From positions 1-64,000 of the forward strand of contig JASJOG010000061.1 in assembly GCA_030142905.1 (NCBI GenBank): 64,000 bases of DNA, read 5' to 3'. A program made the translations under genes and the position numbers. This DNA comes from Heliopora coerulea (lineage: Eukaryota > Cnidaria > Anthozoa > Scleralcyonacea > Helioporidae). Of this stretch, positions 1-15,600 are shown piece after piece (position 1 is the first letter of the stretch; each line of letters starts with the position of its first letter). The notes under the pieces are model-generated. The model saw nothing but the letters and a program-made list of their open reading frames with translations. It was not told the origin of the DNA and made no database searches.

Positions 1-2785
1 CTGCAAGAGACTTTTTAATTTAAGTATTTATTGGTTTTTTATAGATGTATTTGTGTTTGTTTAGAATGGATGTTTTAGTATCGATGTTAGTACTTTTGTT
101 TGAGGTTATACTTATTTGTGAGGTACCGCAGAAGTAAGTGTTTTGTCAAGGCTAAGCGAGGGTAGGATAAGGGGCAAGACCTTACTCTTTACGCAATAGA
201 TTTTTTTTATAGCAGAAAACTAAATGTTGTTGTGATGGTTTTTATGTAGTTATGTTGGCTGAATGGAGATAAAGTGAATTTAAAGAGGGAAGAGAAATTT
301 TAAGATAAGTATTCATTGTTTGTAATAGATGTATTTGTGTTAGTTTATGAGGCATGTTTTAATATCGATGCTAGTACTTTTCATTGAGGTAATATTTAGT
401 TATGAGGTGATATTTAGTTGTTCCTTAGTTTTTAATTTAGTTTCAAGACCTTAGTCTTTATGCAATAGTTCATTTTGTTATAGCAGAAAACTGAATGTTC
501 TTGTGATGGTTTTTATTTAGGTATTTTAAGCCGAATTATAATAAAATGAATGTAATGCTGCAAGAGACTTTTTAATTTAAGTATTTATTGGGTTTTTATA
601 GATGTATTTGTGTTTGTTTAGAATGGATGTTTTAGTATCGATGTTAGTTCTTTTGTTTGAGGTTATACTTATTTGTGAGGTACCGCAGAAGTAAGTGTTT
701 TGTCAAGGCTAAGCGAGGGTAGGATAAGGGGCAAGACCTTACTCTTTACGCAATAGATTTTTTTTATAGCAGAAAACTAAATGTTGTTGTGATGGTTTTT
801 ATGTAGTTATGTTGGCTGAATGGAGATAAAGTGAATTTAAAGCGGGAAGAGAAATTTTAAGATAAGTATTCATTGTTTGTAATAGATGTATTTGTGTAAG
901 TTTATGAGGCATGTTTTAATATCGATGCTAGTACTTTTCATTGAGGTAATATTTAGTTATGAGGTGATATTTAGTTGTTCCTTAGTTTTTAATTTAGTTT
1001 CAAGACCTTAGTCTTTATGCAATAGTTCATTTTGTTATAGCAGAAAACTGAATGTTCTTGTGATGGTTTTTATTTAGGTATTTTAAGCCGAATTATAATA
1101 AAATGAATGTAATGCTGCAAGAGACTTTTTAATTTAAGTATTTATTGGTTTTTTATAGATGTATTTGTGTTTGTTTAGAATGGATGTTTTAGTATCGATG
1201 TTAGTTCTTTTGTTTGAGGTTATACTTATTTGTGAGGTACCGCAGAAGTAAGTGTTTTGTCAAGGCTAAGCGAGGGTAGGATAAGGGGCAAGACCTTACT
1301 CTTTACGCAATAGATTTTTTTTATAGCAGCAAATTAAATGTTGTTGTGATGGTTTTTATGTAGTTATGTTGGCTGAATGGAGATAAAGTGAATTTAAAGA
1401 GGGAAGAGAAATTTTAAGATAAGTATTCATTGTTTGTAATAGATGTATTTGTGTTAGTTTATGAGGGATGTTTTAATATCGATGCTAGTACTTTTCATTG
1501 AGGTAATATTTAGTTATGAGGTGATATTTAGTTGTTCCTTAGTTTTCAATTTAGTTTCAAGACCTTAGTCTTTATGCAATAGTTCATTTTGTTATAGCAG
1601 AAAACTGAATGTTCTTGTGATGGCTTTTATTTAGGTATTTTAAGCCGAATTATAATAAAATGAATGTAATGCTGCTAGAGACTTTTTAATTTAAGTATTT
1701 ATTGGTTTTTTATAGATGTATTTGTGTTTGTTTAGAATGGATGTTTTAGTATCGATGTTAGTTCTTTTGTTTGAGGTTATACTTATTTGTGAGGTACCGC
1801 AGAAGTAAGTGTTTTGTCAAGGCTAAGCGAGGGTAGGATAAGGGGCAAGACCTTACTCTTTACGCAATAGATTTTTTTTATAGCAGCAAATTAAATGTTG
1901 TTGTGATGGTTTTTATGTAGTTATGTTGGCTGAATGGAGATAAAGTGAATTTAAAGAGGGAAGAGAAATTTTAAGATAAGTATTCATTGTTTGTAATAGA
2001 TGTATTTGTGTTAGTTTATGAGGGATGTTTTAATATCGATGCTAGTACTTTTCCTTGAGGTAATATTTAGTTATGAGGTGATATTTAGTTGTTCCTTAGT
2101 TTTTAATTTAGTTTCAAGACCTTAGTCTTTATGCAATAGTTCATTTTGTTATAGCAGAAAACTGAATGTTCTTGTGATGGCTTTTATTTAGGTATTTTAA
2201 GCCGAATTATAATAAAATGAATGTAATGCTGCTAGAGACTTTTTAATTTAAGTATTTATTGGTTTTTTATAGATGTATTTGTGTTTGTTTAGAATGGATG
2301 TTTTAGTATCGATGTTAGTACTTTTGTTTGAGGTTATACTTATTTGTGAGGTACCGCAGAAGTAAGTGTTTTGTCAAGGCTAAGCGAGGGTAGGATAAGG
2401 GGCAAGACCTTACTCTTTACGCAATAGATTTTTTTTATAGCAGAAAACTAAATGTTGTTGTGATGGTTTTTATGTAGTTATGTTGGCTGAATGGAGATAA
2501 AGTGAATTTAAAGAGGGAAGAGAAATTTTAAGATAAGTATTCATTGTTTGTAATAGATGTATTTGTGTAAATTTATGAAGCATGTTTTAATATCGATGCT
2601 AGTACTTTTCATTGAGGTAATATTTAGTTATGAGGTGATATTTAGTTGTTCCTTAGTTTTTAATTTAGTTTCAAGACCTTAGTCTTTATGCAATAGTTCA
2701 TTTTGTTATAGCAGAAAACTGAATGTTCTTGTGATGGTTTTTATTTAGGTATTTTAAGCCGAATTATAATAAAATGAATGTAATG

Positions 2786-5700
2786 CTGCAAGAGACTTTT
2801 TAATTTAAGTATTTATTGGGTTTTTATAGATGTATTTGTTTTTGTTTAGAATGGATGTTTTAGTATCGATGTTAGTTCTTTTGTTTGGGGTTATACTTAT
2901 TTGTGAGATACCGCAGAAGTAAGTGTTTTGTCAAGGCTAAGGGAGGGTAGTATAAGGGGGAAGACCTTACTCTTTACGCAATAGATTTTTTTTATAGCAG
3001 CAAATTAAATGTTGTTGTGATGGTTTTTATGTAGTTATGTTGGCTGAATGGAGATAAAGTGAATTTAAAGAGAGAAGAGAAATTTTAAGATAAGTATTCA
3101 TTGTTTGTAATAGATGTATTTGTGTAAGTTTATGAAGCATGTTTTAATATCGATGCTAGTACTTTTCATTGAGGTAATATTTAGTTATGAGGTGATATTT
3201 AGTTGTTCCTTAGTTTTTAATTTAGTTTCAAGACCTTAGTCTTTATGCAATAGTTCATTTTGTTATAGCAGAAAACTGAATGTTCTTGTGATGGCTTTTA
3301 TTTAGGTATTTTAAGCCGAATTATAATAAAATGAATGTAATGCTGCAAGAGACTTTTTAATTTAAGTATTTATTGGTTTTTTATAGATGTATTTGTGTTT
3401 GTTTAGAATGGATGTTTTAGTATCGATGTTAGTTCTTTTGTTTGAGGTTATACTTATTTGTGAGGTACCGCAGAAGTAAGTGTTTTGTCAAGGCTAAGCG
3501 AGGGTAGGATAAGGGGCAAGACCTTACTCTTTACGCAATAGATTTTTTTTATAGCAGAAAACTAAATGTTGTTGTGATGGTTTTTATGTAGTTATGTTGG
3601 CTGAATGGAGATAAAGTGAATTTAAAGAGGGAAGAGAAATTTTAAGATAAGTATTCATTGTTTGTAATAGATGTATTTGTGTAAGTTTATGAGGGATGTT
3701 TTAATATCGATGCTAGTACTTTTCATTGAGGTAATATTTAGTTATGAGGTGATATTTAGTTGTTCCTTAGTTTTTAATTTAGTTTCAAGACCTTAGTCTT
3801 TATGCAATAGTTCATTTTGTTATAGCAGAAAACTGAATGTTCTTGTGATGGTTTTTATTTAGGTATTTTAAGCCGAATTATAATAAAATGAATGTAATGC
3901 TGCAAGAGACTTTTTAATTTAAGTATTTATTGGTTTTTTATAGATGTATTTGTTTTTGTTTAGAATGGATGTTTTAGTATCGATGTTAGTTCTTTTGTTT
4001 GAGGTTATACTTATTTGTGAGTTACCGCAGAAGTGTTTTGTCAAGGCTAAGCGAGGGTAGGATAAGGGGCAAGACCTTACTCTTTACGCAATAGATTTTT
4101 TTTATAGCAGAAAACTAAATGTTGTTGTGATGGTTTTTATGTAGTTATGTTGGCTGAATGGAGATAAAGTGAATTTAAAGTGGAAAGAGAAATTTAAAGA
4201 TAAGTATTCATTGTTTGTAATAGATGTATTTGTGTTAGTTTATGAGGCATGTTTTAATATCGATTCTAGTACTTTTCATTGAGGTAATATTTAGTTATGA
4301 GGTGATATTTAGTTGTTCCTTAGTTTTTAATTTAGTTTCAAGACCTTAGTCTTTATGCAATAGTTCATTTTGTTATAGCAGAAAACTGAATGTTCTTGTG
4401 ATGGCTTTTATTTAGGTATTTTAAGCCGAATTATAATAAAATGAATGTAATGCTGCTAGAGACTTTTTAATTTAAGTATTTATTAGTTTTTTATAGATGT
4501 ATTTGTGTTTGTTTAGAATGGATGTTTTAGTATCGATGTTAGTTCTTTTGTTTGAGGTTATACTTATTTGTGAGGTACCGCAGAAGTAAGTGTTTTGTCA
4601 AGGCTAAGCGAGGGTAGTATAAGGGGCAAGACCTTAATCTTTACGCAATAGATTTTTTTTATAGCAGAAAACTAAATGTTGTTGTGATGGTTTTTATGTA
4701 GTTATGTTGGCTGAATGGAGATAAAGTGAATTTAAAGAGGGAAGAGAAATTTTAAGATAAGTATTCATTGTTTGTAATAGATGTATTTGTGTTAGTTTAT
4801 GAGGGATGTTTTAATATCGATGCTAGTACTTTTCATTGAGGTAATATTTAGTTATGAGGTGATATTTAGTTGTTCCTTAGTTTTCAATTTAGTTTCAAGA
4901 CCTTAGTCTTTATGCAATAGTTCATTTTGTTATAGCAGAAAACTGAATGTTCTTGTGATGGCTTTTATTTAGGTATTTTAAGCCGAATTATAATAAAATG
5001 AATGTAATGCTGCTAGAGACTTTTTAATTTAAGTATTTATTGGTTTTTTATAGATGTATTTGTGTTTGTTTAGAATGGATGTTTTAGTATCGATGTTAGT
5101 TCTTTTGTTTGATGTTATACTTATTTGTGACGTACCGCAGAAGTAAGTGTTTTGTCAAGGCTAAGCGAGGGTAGGATAAGGGGCAAGACCTTACTCTTTA
5201 TGCAATAGATTTTTTTTATAGCAGCAAATTAAATGTTGTTGTGATGGTTTTTATGTAGTTATGTTGGCTGAATGGAGATAAAGTGAATTTAAAGAGGGAA
5301 GAGAAATTTTAAGATAAGTATTCATTGTATGTAATAGATGTATTTGTGTTAGTTTATGAGGGATGTTTTAATATCGATGCTAGTACTTTTCCTTGAGGTA
5401 ATATTTAGTTATGAGGTGATATTTAGTTGTTCCTTAGTTATTAATTTAGTTTCAAGACCTTAGTCTTTATGCAATAGTTCATTTTGTTATAGCAGAAAAC
5501 TGAATGTTCTTGTGATGGCTTTTATTTAGGTATTTTAAGCCGAATTATAATAAAATGAATTTAATGCTGCTAGAGACTTTTTAATTTAAGTATTTATTGG
5601 TTTTTTATAGATGTATTTGTGTTTGTTTAGAATGGATGTTTTAGTATCGATGTTAGTACTTTTGTTTGAGGTTATACTTATTTGTGAGGTACCGCAGAAG

Positions 5701-8700
5701 TAAGTGTTTTGTCAAGGCTAAGCGAGGGTAGGATAAGGGGCAAGACCTTACTCTTTACGCAATAGATTTTTTTTATAGCTGAAAACTAAATGTTGTTGTG
5801 ATGGTTTTTATGTAGTTATGTTGGCTGAATGGAGATAAAGTGAATTTAAAGAGGGAAGAGAAATTTTAAGATAAGTATTCATTGTTTGTAATAGATGTAT
5901 TTGTGTAAATTTATGAAGCATGTTTTAATATCGATGCTAGTACTTTTCATTGAGGTAATATTTAGTTATGAGGTGATATTTAGTTGTTCCTTAGTTTTCA
6001 ATTTAGTTTCAAGACCTTAGTCTTTATGCAATAGTTCATTTTGTTATAGCAGAAAACTGAATGTTCTTGTGATTGTTTTTATTTAGGTATTTTAAGCCGA
6101 ATTATAATAAAATGAATGTAATGCTGCAAGAGACTTTTTAATTTAAGTATTTATTGGGTTTTTATAGATGTATTTGTTTTTGTTTAGAATGGATGTTTTA
6201 GTATCGATGTTAGTTCTTTTGTTTGGGGTTATACTTATTTGTGAGATACCGCAGAAGTAAGTGTTTTGTCAAGGCTAAGCGAGGGTAGTATAAGGGGGAA
6301 GACCTTACTCTTTACGCAATAGATTTTTTTTATAGCAGCAAATTAAATGTTGTTGTGATGGTTTTTATGTAGTTATGTTGGCTGAATGGAGATAAAGTGA
6401 ATTTAAAGAGAGAAGAGAAATTTTAAGATAAGTATTCATTGTTTGTAATAGATGTATTTGTGTAAGTTTATGAAGCATGTTTTAATATCGATGCTAGTAC
6501 TTTTCATTGAGGTAATATTTAGTTATGAGGTGATATTTAGTTGTTCCTTAGTTTTTAATTTAGTTTCAAGACCTTAGTCTTTATGCAATAGTTCATTTTG
6601 TTATAGCAGAAAACTGAATGTTCTTGTGATGGCTTTTATTTAGGTATTTTAAGCCGAATTATAATAAAATGAATGTAATGCTGCAAGAGACTTTTTAATT
6701 TAAGTATTTATTGGTTTTTTATAGATGTATTTGTGTTTGTTTAGAATGGATGTTTTAGTATCGATGTTAGTACTTTTGTTTGAGGTTATACTTATTTGTG
6801 AGGTACCGCAGAAGTAAGTGTTTTGTCAAGGCTAAGCGAGGGTAGGATAAGGGGCAAGACCTTACTCTTTACGCAATAGATTTTTTTTATAGCAGAAAAC
6901 TAAATGTTGTTGTGATGGTTTTTATGTAGTTATGTTGGCTGAATGGAGATAAAGTGAATTTAAAGAGGGAAGAGAAATTTTAAGATAAGTATTCATTGTT
7001 TGTAATAGATGTATTTGTGTAAGTTTATGAGGGATGTTTTAATATCGATGCTAGTACTTTTCATTGAGGTAATATTTAGTTATGAGGTGATATTTAGTTG
7101 TTCCTTAGTTTTTAATTTAGTTTCAAGACCTTAGTCTTTATGCAATAGTTCATTTTGTTATAGCAGAAAACTGAATGTTCTTGTGATGGTTTTTATTTAG
7201 GTATTTTAAGCCGAATTATAATAAAATGAATGTAATGCTGCAAGAGACTTTTTAATTTAAGTATTTATTGGGTTTTTATAGATGTATTTGTTTTTGTTTA
7301 GAATGGATGTTTTAGTATCGATGTTAGTTCTTTTGTTGAGGTTATACTTATTTGTGAGTTACCGCAGAAGTGTTTTGTCAAGGCTAAGCGAGGGTAGGAT
7401 AAGGGGCAAGACCTTACTCTTTACGCAATAGATTTTTTTTATAGCAGAAAACTAAATGTTCTTGTGATGGTTTTTATGTAGTTATGTTGGCTGAATGGAG
7501 ATAAAGTGAATTTAAAGAGGGAAGAGAAATTTTAAGATAAGTATTCATTGTTTGTAATAGATGTATTTGTGTTAGTTTATGAGGCATGTTTTAATATCGA
7601 TGCTAGTACTTTTCATTGAGGTAATATTTAGTTATGAGGTGATATTTAGTTGTTCCTTAGTTTTTAATTTAGTTTCAAGACCTTAGTCTTTATGCAATAG
7701 TTCATTTTGTTATAGCAGAAAACTGAATGTTCTTGTGATGGCTTTTATTTAGGTATTTTAAGCCGAATTATAATAAAATGAATGTAATGCTGCTAGAGAC
7801 TTTTTAATTTAAGTATTTATTGGTTTTTTATAGATGTATTTGTGTTTGTTTAGAATGGATGTTTTAGTATCGATGTTAGTACTTTTGTTTGAGGTTATAC
7901 TTATTTGTGAGGTACCGCAGAAGTAAGTGTTTTGTCAAGGCTAAGCGAGGGTAGGATAAGGGGCAAGACCTTACTCTTTACGCAATAGATTTTTTTTATA
8001 GCAGAAAACTAAATGTTGTTGTGATGGTTTTTATGTAGTTATGTTGGCTGAATGGAGATAAAGTGAATTTAAAGAGGGAAGAGAAATTTTAAGATAAGTA
8101 TTCATTGTTTGTAATAGATGTATTTGTGTTAGTTTATGAGGCATGTTTTAATATCGATGCTAGTACTTTTCATTGAGGTAATATTTAGTTATGAGGTGAT
8201 ATTTAGTTGTTCCTTAGTTTTTAATTTAGTTTCAAGACCTTAGTCTTTATGCAATAGTTCATTTTGTTATAGCAGAAAACTGAATGTTCTTGTGATGGCT
8301 TTTATTTAGGTATTTTAAGCCGAATTATAATAAAATGAATGTAATGCTGCAAGAGACTTTTTAATTTAAGTATTTATTGGTTTTTTATAGATGTATTTGT
8401 GTTTGTTTAGAATGGATGTTTTAGTATCGATGTTAGTACTTTTGTTTGAGGTTATACTTATTTGTGAGGTACTGCAAAAGTAAGTGTTTTGTCAAGGCTA
8501 AGCGAGGGTATGGTAAAGGGCAAGACCTTACTCTTTACACAATAGATTTTTTTTATAGCAGCTAACTAAATGTTGTTGTGATGGTTTTTATGTAGTTATG
8601 TTGGCTGAATGGAGATAAAGTGAATTTAAAGAGGGAAGAGAAATTTTAAGATAAGTATTCATTGTTTGTAATAGATGTATTTGTGTTAGTTTATGAGGCA

Positions 8701-9600
8701 TGTTTTAATATCGATGCTAGTACTTTTCATTGAGGTAATATTTAGTTATGAGGTGATATTTAGTTGTTCCTTAGTTTTTAATTTAGTTTCAAGACCTTAG
8801 TCTTTATGCAATAGTTCATTTTGTTATAGCAGAAAACTGAATGTTCTTGTGATGGTTTTTATTTAGGTATTTTAAGCCGAATTATAATAAAATGAATGTA
8901 ATGCTGCAAGAGACTTTTTAATTTAAGTATTTATTGGTTTTTTATAGATGTATTTGTGTTTGTTTAGAATGGATGTTTTAGTATCGATGTTAGTTCTTTT
9001 GTTTGAGGTTATACTTATTTGTGAGGTACTGCAAAAGTAAGTGTTTTGTCAAGGCTAAGCGAGGGTATGGTAAAGGGCAAGACCTTACTCTTTACGCAAT
9101 AGATTTTTTTTATAGCAGCAAACTAAATGTTGTTGTGATGGTTTTTATGTAGTTATGTTGGCTGAATGGAGATAAAGTGAATTTAAAGAGGGAAGAGAAA
9201 TTTTAAGATAAGTATTCATTGTTTGTAATAGATGTATTTGTGTTAGTTTATGAGGGATGTTTTAATATCGATGCTAGTACTTTTCATTGAGGTAATATTT
9301 AGTTATGAGGTGATATTTAGTTGTTCCTTAGTTTTCAATTTAGTTTCAAGACCTTAGTCTTTATGCAATAGTTCATTTTGTTATAGCAGAAAACTGAATG
9401 TTCTTGTGATGGCTTTTATTTAGGTATTTTAAGCCGAATTATAATAAAATGAATGTAATGCTGCTAGAGACTTTTTAATTTAAGTATTTATTGGTTTTTT
9501 ATAGATGTATTTGTGTTTGTTTAGAATGGATGTTTTAGTATCGATGTTAGTTCTTTTGTTTGATGTTATACTTATTTGTGACGTACCGCAGAAGTAAGTG
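2786..9600. repeat. Higher-order satellite repeats (6-mer and 8-mer of 557 bp)
   Basis: Rare variants recur at multiples of the unit. The combined variants GAGATACCG and AGTATAAGGGGG occur near 2905 and again near 6243, 3338 bp apart: six units minus a 4-bp deletion in one copy. The combined variants GATGTTATAC and GACGTACCG occur at 5111 and 9562, 4451 bp apart: eight units minus 5 bp. These spacings show that multi-unit blocks were copied, not just single units. Confidence 0.8.
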
Positions 9601-12600
9601 TTTTGTCAAGGCTAAGCGAGGGTAGGATAAGGGGCAAGACCTTACTCTTTACGCAATAGATTTTTTTTATAGCAGCAAATTAAATGTTGTTGTGATGGTT
9701 TTTATGTAGTTATGTTGGCTGAATGGAGATAAAGTGAATTTAAAGAGGGAAGAGAAATTTTAAGATAAGTATTCATTGTATGTAATAGATGTATTTGTGT
9801 TAGTTTATGAGGGATGTTTTAATATCGATGCTAGTACTTTTCATTGAGGTAATATTTAGTTATGAGGTGATATTTAGTTGTTCCTTAGTTATTAATTTAG
9901 TTTCAAGACCTTAGTCTTTATGCAATAGTTCATTTTGTTATAGCAGAAAACTGAATGTTCTTGTGATGGCTTTTATTTAGGTATTTTAAGCCGAATTATA
10001 ATAAAATGAATGTAATGCTGCTAGAGACTTTTTAATTTAAGTATTTATTGGTTTTTTATAGATGTATTTGTGTTTGTTTAGAATGGATGTTTTAGTATCG
10101 ATGTTAGTACTTTTGTTTGAGGTTATACTTATTTGTGAGGTACCGCAGAAGTAAGTGTTTTGTCAAGGCTAAGCGAGGGTAGGATAAGGGGCAAGACCTT
10201 ACTCTTTACGCAATAGATTTTTTTTATAGCTGAAAACTAAATGTTGTTGTGATGGTTTTTATGTAGTTATGTTGGCTGAATGGAGATAAAGTGAATTTAA
10301 AGAGGGAAGAGAAATTTTAAGATAAGTATTCATTGTTTGTAATAGATGTATTTGTGTAAATTTATGAGGCATGTTTTAATATCGATGCTAGTACTTTTCA
10401 TTGAGGTAATATTTAGTTATGAGGTGATATTTAGTTGTTCCTTAGTTTTCAATTTAGTTTCAAGACCTTAGTCTTTATGCAATAGTTCATTTTGTTATAG
10501 CAGAAAACTGAATGTTCTTGTGATTGTTTTTATTTAGGTATTTTAAGCCGAATTATAATAAAATGAATGTAATGCTGCAAGAGACTTTTTAATTTAAGTA
10601 TTTATTGGGTTTTTATAGATGTATTTGTTTTTGTTTAGAATGGATGTTTTAGTATCGATGTTAGTACTTTTGTTTGAGGTTATACTTATTTGTGAGTTAC
10701 CGCAGAAGTGTTTTGTCAAGGCTAAGCGAGGGTAGGATAAGGGGCAAGACCTTACTCTTTACGCAATAGATTTTTTTTATAGCAGAAAACTAAATGTTGT
10801 TGTGATGGTTTTTATGTAGTTATGTTGGCTGAATGGAGATAAAGTGAATTTAAAGTGGAAAGAGAAATTTTAAGATAAGTATTCATTGTTTGTAATAGAT
10901 GTATTTGTGTTAGTTTATGAGGGATGTTTTAATATCGATGCTAGTACTTTTCTTTGAGGTAATATTTAGTTATGAGGTGATATTTAGTTGTTCCTTAGTT
11001 TTTAATTTAGTTTCAAGACCTTAGTCTTTATGCAATAGTTCATTTTGTTATAGCAGAAAACTGAATGTTCTTGTGACGGCTTTTATTTAGGTATTTTAAG
11101 CCGAATTATAATAAAATGAATGTAATGCTGCTAGAGACTTTTTAATTTAAGTATTTATTGGTTTTTTATAGATGTATTTGTGTTTGTTTAGAATGGATGT
11201 TTTAGTATCGATGTTAGTTCTTTTGTTTGAGGTTATACTTACTTGTGAGTTACCGCAGAAGTGTTTTGTCAAGGCTAAGCGAGGGTAGGATAAGGTGCAA
11301 GACCTTACTTTTACGCAATAGATTTTTTTTATAGCAGAAAACTAAATGTTGTTGTGATGGTTTTTATGTAGTTATGTTGGCTGAATGGAGATAAAGTGAA
11401 TTTAAAGCGGGAAGAGAAATTTTAAGATAAGTAATCATAGTTTGTAATTGATGTATTTGTGTTAGTTTATGAGGCATGTTTTAGTATCGATGCTAGTACT
11501 TTTCATTGAGGTAATATTTAGTTATGAGGTGATATTTAGTTGTTCCTTAGTTTTCAATTTAGTTTCAAGACCTTAGACTTTATGCAATAGTTCATTTTGT
11601 TATAGCAGAAAACTGAATGTTCTTGTGATGGTTTTTATTTAGGTATTTTAAGCCGAATTATAATAAAATGAATGTAATGCTGCAAGAGACTTTTCAATTT
11701 AAGTATTTATTGGTTTTTTATAGATGTATTTGTGTTTGTTTAGAATGGATGTTTTAGTATCGATGTTAGTTCTTTTGTTTGAGGTTATACTTATTTGTGA
11801 GGTACCGCAGAAGTAAGTGTTTTGTCAAGGCTAAGCGAGGGTAGGATAAGGGGCAAGACCTTACTTTTACGCAATAGATTTTTTTTATAGCAGAAAACTA
11901 AATGTTGTTGTGATGGTTTTTATGTAGTTATGTTGGCTGAATGGAGATAAAGTGAATTTAAAGGGGGAAGAGAAATTTTAAGATAAGTATTCATTGTTTG
12001 TAATAGATGTATTTGTGTTAGTTTATGAGGGAAGTTTTAATATCGATGCTAGTACTTTTCATTGAGGTAATATTTAGTTATGAGGTGATATTTAGTTGTT
12101 CCTTAGTTTTTAATTTAGTTTCAAGACCTTAGTCTTTATGCAATAGTTCATTTTGTTATAGCAGAAAACTGAATGTTCTTGTGATGGTTTTTATTTAGGT
12201 ATTTTAAGCCGAATTATAATAAAATGAATGTAATGCTGCAAGAGACTTTTCAATTTAAGTATTTATTGGTTTTTTATAGATGTATTTGTGTTTGTTTAGA
12301 ATGGATGTTTTAGTATCGATGTTAGTTCTTTTGTTTGAGGTTATACTTATTTGTGAGGTACCGCAGAAGTAAGTGTTTTGTCAAGGCTAAGCGAGGCTAG
12401 GATAAGGGGCAAGACCTTACTCTTTACACAATAGATTTTTTTTATTGCAGAAAACTAAATGTTGTTGTGATGGTTTTTATGTAGTTATGTTGGCTGAATG
12501 GAGATAAAGTGAATTTAAAGCGGGAAGAGAAATTTTAAGATAAGTATTCATTGTTTTTAATAAATGTATTTGTGTTAGTTTATTAAGCATGTTTTAATAT

Positions 12601-15600
12601 CGATGCTAGTACTTTTCATTGAGGTAATATTTAGTTATGTGGTGATATTTAGTTGTTCCTTAGTTTTTAATTTAGTTTCAATATCTTACTCTTTTTCGAA
12701 TAGTTTATTTTGTTAGAGGAGAAAACCGAATGTTCTTTTGATGGTTTTTATTTAGGTATTTTAAGCCGAATTATAATAAAATGAATGTAATACTGCAAGA
12801 GACTTTTTAATTTAAGTATTTATTGGGTTTTTATAGATGTATTTGTTATGGTTTAGAATGGATGTTTTAGTATCGATGTTAGTTCTTTTGTTTGAGGTTA
12901 TACTTATTTGTGAGTTACCGCAGAAGTGTTTTGTCAAGGCTAAGCGAGGGTAGGATAAGGGGCAAGACCTTACTCTTTACGCAATAGATTTTTTTTATAG
13001 CAGAAAACTAAATGTTGTTGTGATGGTTTTTATGTAGTTATGTTGGCTGAATGGAGATAAAGTGAATTTAAAGCGGGAAGAGAAATTTTAAGATAAGTAA
13101 TCATAGTTTGTAATTGATGTATTTGTGTTAGTTTATGAGGCATGTTTTAGTATCGATGCTAGTACTTTTCATTGAGGTAATATTTAGTTATGAGGTGATA
13201 TTTAGTTGTTCCTTAGTTTTCAATTTAGTTTCAAGACCTTAGACTTTATGCAATAGTTCATTTTGTTATAGCAGAAAACTGAATGTTCTTGTGATGGTTT
13301 TTATTTAGGTATTTTAAGCCGAATTATAATAAAATGAATGTAATGCTGCAAGAGACTTTTTAATTTAAGTATTTATTGGGTTTTTATAGATGTATTTGTT
13401 TTTTTATTTAGAATGGATGTTTTAGTATCGATGTTAGTACTTTTGTTTGAGGTTATACTTATTTGTGAGGTACCGCAGAAGTAAGTGTTTTGTCAAGGCT
13501 AAGCGAGGGTAGGATAAAGGGCAAGACCTTACTCTTTACACAATAGATTTTCTTTATAGCAGAAAACTAAATGTTGTTGTGATGGTTTTTATGTAGTTAT
13601 GTTGGCTGAATGGAGATAAAGTGAATTTAAAGCGGGAAGAGAAATTTTAAGATAAGTAATCATAGTTTGTAATTGATGTATTTGTGTTAGTTTATGAGGC
13701 ATGTTTTAGTATCGATGCTAGTACTTTTCATTGAAGTAATATTTAGTTATGAGGTGATATTTAGTTGTTCCTTAGTTTTTAATTTAGTTTCAAGACCTTA
13801 ATCTATATGGATTAGTTCATTTTGTTATAGCAGAAAACTGAATGTTCTTGTGATGGTTTTATTTAGGTATTTTAAGCCGAATTATAATAAAATGAATGTA
13901 ATGCTGCAAGAGAATTTTTAATTTAAGTATTTATTGGTTTTTTATAGATGTATTTGTATTTGTTTAGAATGGATGTTTTAGTATCGATATTAGTTCTTTT
14001 GGTTGAGGATATACTTATTTGTGAGGTCCCGCAGAAGTTAGTGTTTAGTCAAGGCTAAGCGAGGGTAGGATAAGGGGCAAGACCTTACACTTTACGCAAT
14101 AGATTTTATTTATAGCAGAAAACTAAATGTTGTTGTGATGGTTTTTATGTAGTTATGTTGGCTGAATGGAGATAAAGTGAATTTAAAGAGGGAAGAGAAA
14201 TTTTAAGATAAGTATTCATTGTTTGTAATAGATGTATTTGTGTTAGTTTATGAGGTATGTTTTAATATCGATGCTAGTACTTTTCATTGAGGTAATATTT
14301 AGTTATGAGGTGATATTTAGTTGTTCCTTAGTTTTTAATTTAGTTTCAAGACCTTACTCTTTATGCAATAGTTCATTTTGTTATAGCAGAAAACTGAATG
14401 TTCTTGTGATGGTTTTTATTTAGGTATTTTAAACCGAATTATAATAAAATTAATGTAATGCTGCAAGAGACTTTTCAATTTAAGTATTTATTGGTTTTTT
14501 ATAGATGTATTTGTGTTTGTTTAGAATGGATGTTTTAGTATCGATGTTAGTTCTGTTGTTTGAGGTTATACTTATTTGTGAGGTACCGCAGAAGTAAGTG
14601 TTTTGTCAAGGCTAAGCGAGGGTAGGATAAGGGGCAAGACCTTACTCTTTACCGAATAGATTTTATTTATAGCAGAAAAGTAAATGTTGTTGTGATGGTT
14701 TTTATGTAGTTATGTTGGCTGAATGGAGATAAAGTGAATTTAAATCGGGAAGAGAAATTTTAAGATAAGTATTCATTGTTTGTAATAGATGTATTTGTGT
14801 TAGTTTATGAGGCATGTTTTAGTATCGATGCTAGTACTTTTCATTGAGGTCATATTTAGTTATGAGGTGATATTTAGTTGTTCCTTAGTTTTTAATTTAG
14901 TTTCAAGACCTTACTCTTTATGCAATAGTTCATTTTGTTATAGCAGAAACCTGAATGTTCTTATGATGGTTTTTATTTAGGTATTTTAAGCCGAATTATA
15001 ATAAAATGAATGTAATGCTGCAAGAGATTTTTCAATTTAAGTATTTATTGGTTTTTTATAGATGTATTTGTGTTTGTTTAGAATGGATGTTTTAGTATCG
15101 ATGTTAGTTCTGTTGTTTGAGGTTATACTTATTTGTGAGGTACTGCAGAAGTAAGTATTTTGTCAAGGCTAAGCGAGGGTAGGATAAGGGGCAAGACCAA
15201 ACTCTTTACGCAATAGATTTTTTTTATAGCAGAAAACTAAATGTTGTTGTGATGGTTTATAGGTAGTTATGTTGGCTGAATGGAGATAAAGTGAATTTAA
15301 AGCGGGAAGAGAAATTTTAAGATAGGTATTCATTGTTTGTAATAGATGTATTTGTGTTAGTTTATGGGGCATGTTTTAATATCGATGCTAGTACTTTTCA
15401 ATGAGGTAATATTTAGTTATGAGGTGATATTTAGTTGTTCCTTAGTTTTTAATTTAGTTTCAAGACCTTACTCATTATATAAATAGTTCATTTTGTTATA
15501 GCAGAAAACTGAATGTTCTTGTGATGGCTTTTATTTAGGTATTTTAAGCCGAATTATAATAAAATGAATGTAATGCTGCAAGAGACTTTTTAATTTAAGT

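Noticed and set aside
15169..15372. Open frame of 67 codons within the satellite
   Set aside because: It is one copy of a tandem repeat that has stops in most other copies; no coding signal.
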